From contig NC_134031.1 of NCBI RefSeq assembly GCF_964204645.1, positions 3,579,001-3,643,000 of the forward strand: DNA of 64,000 nt, read 5' to 3'. The stretch is from Tubulanus polymorphus (taxonomy: Eukaryota > Nemertea > Palaeonemertea > Tubulaniformes > Tubulanidae). The position numbers were made by a program, and so were the translations under genes. Positions 1 through 50,700 of the stretch are shown one piece after another. Numbering within the stretch: position 1 is the stretch's first letter; each line of letters opens with the position of its first letter. The notes under the pieces are model-generated. The model had not been told where the DNA came from and ran no database searches. It saw only the letters and a program-made list of their open reading frames with translations.

Positions 1-844
1 CATCGTCACGCGATTCTCTGCATCTTCCAGTGACAATAGCAACTTTGTTGCCGCAATTGGCAACAGAGTAAATCTTCAAAATGTTCAACCCTTCAAATGA
101 AGGTAAATTCAAGTTGGAGCCACTAGACAGACAGTCAAGAGGGTCGTGTCAACAAGACACAGACCCATTTGGCACCAGTGTGAACTATTGGCCAGGGCCT
201 AATCTGGTTCTGGCCCGGGTGTTATCAAACACATGTGTTATCCCAATATAGATAATTGGCAAATGAGGTATCTTCATCGCAAGATCGCTCGCGAAAAATC
301 TAAATTTTTTTAAATTTGCTGCCGTCATCGGCAACCGATATGAACCAGACTTTACGGCACTACAGTTCAACAAACTTTAAAATATTCAACACTTCAAATG
401 AAGGTGTTATCAAGTCAGAGCCGCTAGACAGACAGTCGAGCTCGCGTCGCGCGTCTGAAGTTATTCAAATGAGCCGTGAATAAAACCGGTAAAAATCAAC
501 AATCGATGAAATCTACCCGACCACCGACGACGAGACGGAGAAACGTTGTCTGGAAAGTTCGACGGTACGAGCTCATTATTATTTCATATTAAAGTGCCCG
601 CGATGAAGATAAACAACTGATATAAGCCGAGCGTTTCATTTAGCGATATTTTCTAAAGCGTAAATCGATAAGTTTTTGTCCAGGATCGAACGGGGAAATA
701 TTTATACAATGCCCGTGCGTGCAGACGGCAAAAAACCAGATATTTGTTTTTCGACGACGCTTGAAGCTGCTGCTTTAATTGCTGCGTTGTGCGAATGTGA
801 AAGTCATGCTCTCAATCAAAGTGTCTAAAGCTAAAATCGCTAGG

Positions 845-1110
845 TGATTCATTGGCCCGGGTCAAACTGGCCAGGACCAGGCCCTAATCAAATTTTGGCC
901 CGTGAGTAACCGCAGAGCCCTCTAACATGTATGTCACTCACTCGTTACAAAAAATGCCATCAAAAGAATGCTGTGGCAAGTGAGGTGAGTCACTAGCATT
1001 CGCATGCAATAAGTTGGCCCTTGCTAAAATTTGACACAGGCTGTTCTGATGATTTTACAAATTTGGCCCAGGCACACGCCCATTAGGCACCAGTGTGAAC
1101 AGTTGGCCCT
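845..1110. mobile_element. GGCCCG-rich palindromic element (diverged)
   Basis: Has gattcattggcccgggtca, the gtgaggtgagtcactagca core and aatttggcccaggcac. The ends are eroded. A further fragment lies at 150-235. Confidence 0.45.
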
Positions 1111-1294
1111 GGTGCTATCTGGAACAGGCTGAAGACACTGTGATCATAGAATTTAGAGGTTTTAGATTTTTCCTTCTGACTATAAAATTTGGGATGCAAA
1201 TTTCATGTCGAAACGGTTCCCTAATTGCAGACTCGCCTCATTACGATCCGACCTTAGTCGACTTGAGCTTGGCTTAATCAATGGTCTGTCTGAT

Positions 1295-1375
1295 GTAAAA
1301 GGATTGATACAGGGATTAATACAGGGATTGATACAGGGATTCATACAAGGATTCATACAGGGATTCATACAGGGC
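1295..1375. repeat. 12-bp tandem repeat, about 7 copies
   Basis: Gggattgataca and variants (gggattcataca) repeated head to tail. Because 12 is a multiple of three, both strands stay open over it, but no gene is indicated. Confidence 0.8.
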
Positions 1376-3082
1376 GCGGAGTTTATACACATACCTTGAT
1401 TCGAGAGAGACAGGGTCTAGTCCGAGTCCGTGCGCTACAATGGTCCCTGAAAATAGACAAAACGATTTCATTTTTATTACTAAAATCGACAGAAAGCGGA
1501 AGGCATACTTTCATACACAACACGTGCGGGTGTAATGTAACGTAACCACCGAGCACGCGTGACTGAATATTAGGTCTAGGTATCTAAATTTTTTTCGATA
1601 AGCGACCGCGTCGAGGTGACTTATAGGTTTTCTCGAATATAAACCGGGGCATGCGGCGAACGTTTCTGCGAATATTCCCCCCTCCCCCCCGCCAACGCAT
1701 ACATGTGGTAACTGAAAGGTTTCATTTTCTCCCCACCGATGGAAAGGGCGTTGAAATTACCGGGTACCGGCGCGCTGGTCGACGGCGCGTTTATGATTTT
1801 CGCGCCGCGTTTGGTTTCTTACGTTCGCGAATCATTTGACGAGATCTCGCGCTTTTCGTCTGGTTATTATATTTGACATTTTATCCGATGCGTTTCTCGT
1901 TTCGTCGACGCAGACGCAGCAGATGAAATGAGATTTGCCGACGGGAAAAATAAAACCACGATGACGACGACGACGACAACATAACGGAAACGTGCCCGCG
2001 CGAATCAGACGCACCAGCTCGAAAAACATCGCCGCGAATCAGATCCCGCGCAAAAAATATCTCGACTCGTTAAATTCAATAGACGCGCAACGTGAGGTTC
2101 CAATTCAATATCGAGAAGGTCTGGAAGCGTGTTTGTTTTTTTTTCCTGATTTTTTTATGGCGAGTTGCGAGGTTCATATTTATTTCGAAGGGTAAACTTC
2201 TATTTCCACGGTTCATGCGATCTGCCAATTTTCAACACCTTTTCGAGGGCCAAATATCAACATTTTTCCACGGCTACTAATGTGGTATGAAAGTCTCTGA
2301 AATCAAATACGACAGAACTAAATCCACGAGAAAATATCATCCAGATTTCTTAAATTACGTCGATGCAAGGTTCAGTTTCATTTCAAAGGAGAATTTTAAG
2401 ACGTGGATTTCATTTCAAGAATAAATAGAATTTTGGTTTGAAATTGGATCCGATCTCTAATCGCGGAACTGGGTTCGGATCAAAAAGCAATTAAATGATA
2501 TCGTAAGGGGATTCACCGAGGTGGCCATATTGCCTGACAGCTCTTGTATCTCGCGGCAATGCGGCGAACGCGAAATCGTCTGCGCAAAAAACTAAATTAC
2601 GTAAGCTAAATATGAGGAATACAGAAATCAAACGAGCTATTAGCGAAATTATGATGACATACGACTAAACTAGATGATAGAAATAAATCAGTCAATCATA
2701 GTATGAGTGATTGACTGTGTGCGCTATAATATTGTTATCATGTTTTCTATTAATCAGAAATTGTCATAGCACCACAGCGCCCTCTGGTGAGTAATTTCCA
2801 CAATTTTGAAAATATACTGCTCAAAACCAGGGATGTTGATTACAATTTGGCTATTCTGTAACCGGTGGGGTATTGTTGTTGTATAGACCATGTCGAAAAT
2901 CATAATTACTATCATATTTATTTCTTTAAGTCACACAAATATATGACAGTTATTACGATCAGGGTGATAATTCATGACAGGCTTTGATTACATATTCCAG
3001 AAGGTGAAGCAATTTTCAAATACTACTAATCTAAACCAATACGCGGAGAATAGTTCAAGGTAGTACTACCGTAGACTGCAAT

Positions 3083-3210
3083 TTGATATCTCAATGGTAT
3101 TTGATATCTCAAAGATGCACAATATTTGATATCTCGAAGGTAAGAAGATTCGTGATATTTGATATCTCGAAAATCTCAATTCGATATCTCAAAGGTAAGA
3201 AGATTCGCGA
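3083..3210. repeat. Short irregular satellite built on gatatctc
   Basis: Tttgatatctcaa and related words recur seven times, with aaggtaagaagattcgtgat twice. Unit spacing is variable (about 16-55 bp). Confidence 0.6.
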
Positions 3211-3735
3211 TATTTCGTACCGACTTTCAAACGTTTCGTTTCTAAGCCACGAGTGCGCCCCCGATCAGACGACGAAATTCTAAACCCCCCTTAATCGCGT
3301 ACGGCTTAAAAAAGGAGAAGTATTTTTCCATCGCGGGTGATTTTCTAATCGTCGTCGCTAATCTTCGGGGATTCCGTCGACAGGTCGGGTGAAGCAGACG
3401 ATCCGCGCGCTGTCACGTCAGTTTTATAACCGTACGGTAATTCGAGTCCGCGGGTATTGTCTACGATTAAATACGCTAATGATACGACGACAATCGGGCG
3501 ACAATCACCGCGACAATCCGACAATCGATCGGAGATATCAACGCTCATTACCGATCGACGACGGTAACGCAGCGAATTAGCGATGAAAGGAAACAGATTA
3601 ACACTCGTCGTCTTCCTCTGTTCTTCCTCGCGACGGGGAAATGATTGGTGATATTGATGTGTTAAACAGTTCCGTGCACCTTTCATCAAAGCTGAATCAA
3701 CAGTCAGTCCACAGTCCACAGTCTTACCAGTACTG

Positions 3736-4330
3736 GAGGGTTCATGTGTTTGAATCCTGGTGGTAGCAGTCAGTCAGTCTTTCACTGGTCTCTCATCAAT
3801 CCAGGGTTCATGTGTTTGAATCCTGGTGGTAGCAGTCAGTCAGTCTTTTACTGGTCTCTCATCAATCCAGGGTTCATGTGTTTGAATCCTGGTGGTAGCA
3901 GTCAGTCAGTCTTTCACTGGTCTCTCATCAATCCAGGGTTCATGTGTTTGAATCCTGGTGGTAGCAGTCAGTCAGTCTTTCACTGGCCTCTCATCAATCA
4001 AGGGTTCATGTGTTTGAATCCTGGTGGTAGCAGTCAGTCAGTCTTTCACTGGTCTCTCATCAATCCAGGGTTCATGTATTCGAATCCTGGTGGTAGCAGT
4101 CAGTCAGTCTTTCACTGGTCTCACATCAATCCAGGGTTCATGTGTTTGAATACTGGTGGTAGCAGTCAGTCAGTCTCTCACTGAATTCTTATCACTGCAG
4201 GGTCCATGTGTTTGAATCCTAGTGGTAGCACTCAGTAAGTCTTACCAGTACTGCAGGGTTCATGTGTTTGAATCCTGGTGGTAGCAGTCAGTCAGAACGT
4301 CTTTCGTGTACTGGTCTCTCATCAGTCAGT
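3736..4330. repeat. 66-bp tandem array, about 9 copies
   Basis: The unit contains tgtttgaatcctggtggtag, then cagtcagtcagtctttcact and ggtctctcatcaatccaggg. The first seven copies keep exact 66-bp spacing; later ones degrade. The period is a multiple of three, so one frame stays open for 146 codons, but there is no splice or protein context. The same unit forms a second array at 16995-17410. Confidence 0.9.
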
Positions 4331-4899
4331 CTTGATTTTTCATGTAGGCGGAAAAGCGCAAAGAAAATGATGAGATGCAATCAGAAGTTGAATTCAATGT
4401 TGATTGCGCTGACGTGTGATCAATTCAAGAGACACGGCGTATCTACCTACGTGTGGCGTGTGCCATCAATTTCATTTTTCCTAAGACGAACGAAAGTCGC
4501 GTAATTAACGGCGTATTAATTGCATAGTCTCAAACAGCAACAGATTAATTACACTCCATCCTAGAGGAGTCGCCTGCTTTTTCTTATACTCGAAAGCAAC
4601 TAGGGATGGGTTTAAAAGCTACGTTTACAGATTTTCAAGCACATGTGATTCTTATTCGCGTTACGGTGATCGAGCTTAACCCGCGGGGTTTAGAAAAAAT
4701 CGAACAATTACAGACCACGGAGTGCGAGGTAATAACGGTTTTCGCGAGAAGAAACATTTTTCTAAAATTTAGCCGTAGGCCGCCATGCCTAGGATCTGTA
4801 GGAAGCATGAATATCGCGATAAAAACATCTGCTGCATCATATCTACTTTTGAACTACAATTTGAACTTGAATGCATCGTAAGACTCAGATTTACAGTAC

Positions 4900-5400
4900 A
4901 AAAACCTGCAAGGTTCGGGGCACGTAGCTCTAGTAATATAGAGATTTGTACTGCGGCAGAGTCTCACAATGCTATCAGGCTCAAATTCATGAAAAGATAA
5001 ATGATGGGTCTACTAGGGTAGAGATCCGTACTATGACGAAGTCTCATAATGCCACGCCTGGGGCTGCCAACCTCAACCAAGTGCTGCGAAAAAATGAGTT
5101 GAAATATTTAGGAACGTTTCATTTTTGAAATATGAAAGAAAATGTTCAAATTAATCAGTAACCAACAGTAAGACCCGCAATAACATCTTTCAGAATTCTG
5201 TATGCATCAAAACCAGTATTTCCAGACAGAATCGAAATAAAACACCATAAATGAGAAACAGTTGTCAGCTCTGCATGCCACGGGAAGGTGGGTCTACTAG
5301 GCCAGGAGTTCATAGCATGAAAAAGTCTCAAAATACCATATAAACACAGGGTGGGTCTACTAAGTCAGGAATTTGTACAACATCCTGGAATAAGCCTTTT
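4900..5400 (+). repeat. Diverged SINE-like or satellite debris
   Basis: Gagtctcacaatgctatcag, gatgggtctactagggtaga and ggtgggtctactaggccagg recur three to four times with irregular spacing. Related to the fragments at 36105 and 54430. Confidence 0.4.
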
Positions 5401-6628
5401 TACAGTTTCCAGGCGCCGGGTCCGCATTGTTGAATTTTTTGTCCCTATTTTTCTCTCCGGTTTAATTTTTTTATTTCGTTCATATCTCTGGATTTGATTA
5501 AGATAGAAACAAAGTAAAAATATCGATGAACTCGGCTGATAATAAACTTTTTTATGATATCACTCATTTATAAAGTTAATGCAACAATGTGCGCTGGTGA
5601 AGTTATAAACATTGATATCGTCTTCCCGATAATTCAACTTGAATTATTGCTCATCTCATTCAAAAGTTCCCGATTACGATTGGGTTTGAAAAAAAGAATG
5701 AATTCAGAATAAACGACTGAACGATTTAATGTGTGCATCCCGTAGTCGAACAGCGTTTACGAAGACAATCCAGTTGTAATCAAGTAACTAAGCAACTGAG
5801 CTGCCTTTTGTCACCGGTAATCCCTCAAACTAGCAATGAATACTGATGTAACGTCAGGCGTCTACGTCGAAGCCAAAAAACAGAAACAAATTCGCGTTGA
5901 GTTTTTAATCATTATCATTATTCAGTATTATCATTATCGTTACCATCATTAGTATTATCATTCGTAATAAGTTACCGGCACATACACCAGATGGCGCATC
6001 AATACACTGGATTATTTGTAGTGAAAATTAGTTCATTTTCAATGAAACTTGAATTTGATTTGTGCTTCCGAATCTGAATACTATCAAACACGTCATCACA
6101 TAGATATCAGATTCATTTTCTCATTCAGTGTATGGTATAGATTTCAATGAGAATTGATTTACTAATCGGAAAAGTCGGTTTAATTGCAATGTAGTAGAAA
6201 TTGTAGCATGACTAGTAAAACTGGTAGACAGTTGATCCTCCATTGCCGCAGTAGCATTACCGGTACCCTATTGACAGATTTAGGACGGGACCGATCAATT
6301 GCTTTAGGGCTCAGTCACAAAAAGTATTAACTCCTTAATTGAACCGAAAATTAACAAATGAATTTGATAAAAGTTAATTTTTTTTCATGAAACTGGAGTC
6401 AGAATATCAAGTGTAGAATGGCCCAATACAGAATACTTTTTTTTTGAAATTTTGAATTTTCTAATTTTCATTTTCTAGATTTTAAAAATCGAACTGAAAA
6501 TGATGAAATTGAATTGATTTCAAAACGAAACCATGAAACGGTTTCGTACACATGCAACCATAAATTCATGATGAAACCACGTATGAGTTGATATTCACGG
6601 CGCTGCTGCTGCTGCTGCTGCGTGCCGA

Positions 6629-46560
<39,932 letters not shown>

Positions 46561-47611
46561 CGTCAATGTAATCCGTACTGCTCCAACGCGACCATTATTA
46601 TGAACCTACCATTCATTCACGCGCGAGCGGAGCGCGTGTACTCGATAGATTCGCAGTCAGTGTTTATGAAGCGAGCGACGCGTTCACCTCGGGCTTTTCC
46701 ACGGCACCTGTCAAAGCCAAAACTATGAAATAGTATTGACCGAAACGTTGATAGATTGCTGTAAACTGCTCTACTCACCAAAGTCTCTAAAACTAGTAAC
46801 TAAAGCTACTAAAATCTTGAGAAAAACCTTAAAATACTTTCACAATGTAAGTTTTGATTATTTCATTACTAAATCAAATTCTCACGACCAACCTACTTTC
46901 AAAAGGACTCGAACCTGATACATATCTAGGGATTTCCCAAAATGACGTCATTGTTGAATGGCTGACAATGAAAGTTTTGCCCAATTATAGAATTTTTCTG
47001 TTGTTTTTTGTTCGTTTACACTGAATTTTCGATGTTTAGAGGTGCGCCCAGTGATCTGAAGTTCCATGCACCGATTCCTCTGCCGTTTACATAGACTTTG
47101 CAAGCTACATGATGCAACGTAAGCAGGTTTAAAGGCTCGTAAATTGATGTTAAATAATGTTAAAAAAGAGAACATCCATATTATTTCTACCCATTTCTTC
47201 AGACTTCATCCTATGAAAACAAAACAAAAGAGTGGTGCTTCTTAGAAATACATAAGGTTAAAGGTTTTGGCAATGCAAAGGTTTTAATTTTTGCTTTAAA
47301 CTTAGCGTCAAGTGTGGAAGTAATGAGTTTGACGCCAGTACCCGTATTTCAATTTGGATGCTTCGGCTTCACCGTTGGCTTTTTACTAACATTTTGTGTT
47401 TTGCATTAAGTTTGTCCAAGTTGGATCCGTTCAACTCGGATGTTTGTCGAATATCACTCAAGTGGGACACATTTTTACGGATACAAAAGATCCATCTTGA
47501 GTGAAGTCTACTGTGCTTAGAAAATTCTGATCGATTAAACTATGCTGAATTGAGATTATACTGAATTGTAATTGATATTATATCGACAGGTTAGAATTCG
47601 ATTGAGAGAAA
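46561..47611. promoter_or_regulatory. Divergent intergenic region between polyhomeotic and the unrecognised gene
   Basis: Only 1.05 kb separates the two divergent start codons. A CpG-rich inverted motif (cgcgcgagcggagcgcg, 46619-46635) lies about 60 bases upstream of the - strand start. No TATA box placed convincingly for either gene was seen. The region lacks the dispersed MITEs that crowd the flanking introns. A shared promoter is inferred from spacing and orientation only. Confidence 0.45.
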
Positions 47612-47749
47612 ATGTCCTCCGACCAACAACAATCAACCCAAGTAGCACCGGCTACGACTTCAACAGAATCGATGTCGTCATCACCGACGACTACTAACGC
47701 TCCAGCGATGACTTCGGCTACAACTGCTCCGATTCAACAACAACAGCAG
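47612..47749 (+). CDS. ph: polyhomeotic coding exon 1 (start codon exon)
   Basis: ATG at 47612 opens 46 codons beginning MSSDQQQSTQVAP and ending in a five-glutamine run before the donor CAG/GTTCGT (phase 0). This start is chosen because the frame is Ser/Thr/Gln-rich like PHC N-termini and it joins the next exon in frame. An AG preceded by tatcgac about 20 bases upstream suggests that a 5'UTR exon is spliced in here. Confidence 0.85.
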
Positions 47750-50700
47750 GTTCGTTTGATATCTAGAATATAGTAAACTTCCGATTATCCGACGCCCTTT
47801 GTTTTCCGCTCAAATTTTGAATCTTTAGACGAGAAGATACACAATATCCGTGTATGATGATAACAAGAGACATCCCACAATAACGAAGCCAAGATTGAAA
47901 AATTCTTTTATCAGAATGATTGTATTTGAGGAGCGACGTTTCGGCTAACAACTGTTAGCCATCATCAGGCGTACTGAGAACAAAATCAAATAACAGGATA
48001 TTTATACAAAAATTAGACAAAGGATTAAGATTAAAGGATTAAGATTAAAGTAATTAATCAACAAAACATGAATATCAGTATGCCTGATGATGGCTAATGA
48101 TTTATTTAAAAGAGAAATCCATTTGATTTTAACTGAAATGACGAAGAAATTGAACCCAGAGAGTGAGTAACTACTAGCGACACCTGGTGGATCCTTGCTT
48201 GCCATAAGCGGAATCCTCAATTGCTGCAATAGCTCATTAGAATTATTTTTATTTATCTGTATCTATCAAAAAGACATCAGTCCGAACGCTGACTGAGAAT
48301 CGTGAGTTGATTGCGCTAGGGCTAGATCCAGGGGTTTTATGCAACTGAATAATGACACTAAGAGTTTATGGTATGCCTCATTCAACATGAGTTCTTCTTT
48401 GCACGTGATAGGTTCAACCACAGCAACAACAAGTTCAGTCACCTGCTCAACAACAACAACAACAACAAGCTGACCAACAACAGCAAATTCAACAACAACA
48501 AATTCAAATACAACAACAGGTAATGTTTAGAAATAACTAGCGTTAGGCCTATGTCATATGAATCATGGATTATGAAAAAAATGATTGAATTTGATGGTTT
48601 TCAAATCTTTTTGTGATGAAGATATGACTTCCTCCTCGATTGTGACTCAATGGCTGAGTAGTCTTAAACGTGCAATCTAGGTTTTATTGTTAGGGTTTAT
48701 TGGTTTGAATCTTGGTGCTGTGAATGTTTCTTCTCTGGTCTCCTTGAACCCGCGAATAATCCCCAGAGTGACGCTCGGTCATATGTGGATGAGAAGGAAA
48801 TCACGAAGACTCATCGAAAATTTTGGAGTTCAAACTTTTTCACAACGTTCTATGTCTTGTTACTTGCAGCAAGTCCAGCAGGTTCAAGCCCAACAAGTAC
48901 AACAGGCTCAGGTGCAAGTCCAACAGGCCCAGGTACAAGTACAGCAGGCTCAAGTGCAACAAGTACAGCAGGCACAAGTACAAGCGCAACAACAATTGCA
49001 ACAGTTAGGAAATCAAAATTCAGCTATAAACAACACGCCGTCTAGTCTGGGATTGACGTTACAGTCGCAGCAGGTGCAGGCGCAGGCGATGCAGCCACAG
49101 ATGCGTTCACCACTGCAACAGGTGCAGGTCATTCAGCCCGTACACAGTCAGGCGTATTTACAGCAGTTCTACAATCAACAGCAGTTCATGCTTCAAAATG
49201 CCGCGGCCGTTCAAGGTATGTTTATGGTATTTCTGAACTGATTTTTCGTTATCGTAACTTATCCGAATGATGACTCGTTTAAGTTAATTGAACTTGAAAT
49301 ACATAAATAGCGACTCAAAAACATTGACAACTTGAGTAATTGATTAATTGATTAAAAGATTTATCTTAATGGGGTTTTGCTGAGTCGATAAGAAATGAAT
49401 TTTGATCCATCCTTCAGTATACACGCGCAAGCATCCATATATGGTAAATTGTGCTGAATTGTCTACATTTAATTCAACTGTTTTATATTCGTAGCCGCGA
49501 TGCAAGTTCGCGGATTATCGCCGCAGTTGAATCTCGCGTTGCCCGGGCGTCCGATCGACCAGAAGAACACGGCGATGGTATTGCCAGCTACGAGTATGCC
49601 GCAGACGCAGGTAATATGTCCGGCAGGCGGCGGCTTCGCGTCGACCAGTGAGGACGTTACCGTATGTATAAGGTTCACATATAGGTGTCTCATCAGTCCT
49701 CGCATCAAGTCGTCTACGTATTTTTTGAAGCATCGTCTGTTGTTTGGTTATTTCTCGTCTATTCTCGTTTGAAGTACTACCTATAGATGGCAGCACTCTC
49801 CCCATCTAATTGTAACATGTAAGATAAGTTGTGGGTTCAAGCTGTAGTGTCCCGGGGCAAGACACTTATCTTCACTGCCTCTCTACCCAGGAGCAAGGGC
49901 TCCTGGCCTGATTGAGTAGTGAGAAGCAGCTCCTGTGTTATAACTCCCAAGGGAGAGATAACTGATTCACAGTTTTAGAAAGATGTATAGGCTGGGGGTA
50001 ATAAAATGAACAAGAATGAATGCTTTCAAACTGGATAGGATTCTTGCATGATATCAATTAATTCATTAGATAGGCAAAAGTTAAAAAAAGGGGTAGTTTT
50101 ACATGTTTATGGTAAGGCTATATATGATATAATGAGGGTAGGTTAAGGTTTAGATAAGTAATTTGTAGTGAGAGGGTAGTTTACGTGTAAGATTATAACT
50201 TAAAGGTAGGTTAAGTGTCTATATCATCATTGAGAGACTGATGGACTCCATTTTGTCTCATGGTGATATGGACAATGATTTTCATTGAAGAATAGCCACA
50301 GATAATAAGATTAAAACCTGCCGATTCCGTTTCCAAAACCATGGCACTAACTTTGCAATTGGTAAAAACATTCAAGGATCATTTAAAGCTTGTTTAGATT
50401 GGATTCTGTTTTTGATTTCTAACAATATTCTGATATTTTGCATGTCATTAGTTTTAGTTCACGTGTTTACTAGTAGAACATTATATTAGATTTTTCTACG
50501 GGGGAGGATAGAATTTGTAGTAAGGAAATTGCAATAATTCAATATAGGACACAAAAATAAATTCTACGCTTTCCAGTTCTGGTCGACCCGTAATATTGTG
50601 TCTTCGGGCAAATCCCTGAATCAGGGCAGTCCCGGGCCAAATATACAAAAGTTTGCTAAGCCAAGTTGGGTGTAAAAATGACCTATTTTATGGTAAAAAC

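Larger units (their letters stand above)
1..6628. other. Left flank without a supported gene
   Basis: Downstream of the terminal exon of the unrecognised gene. It holds pieces of the GGCCCG palindromic family (150-235, 845-1110), a 12-bp tandem repeat (1295-1375), CpG-rich unique sequence (1560-2060, 3230-3600), a short satellite built on gatatctc (3083-3210), the 66-bp array (3736-4330) and SINE-like debris (4900-5400). The remainder, including 2100-3080 and 5400-6600, is AT-rich and shows nothing I can name. A CAG-type run at 6601-6620 lies just past the stop of the unrecognised gene. Confidence 0.6.

Noticed and set aside
3744-4184. 146-codon open frame with a 22-residue repeat (MCLNPGGSSQSV...)
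   Set aside because: The frame is open only because the satellite period is 66. There are no splice signals, no non-repetitive protein around it, and the same unit at 16995-17410 has spacing that breaks the frame.
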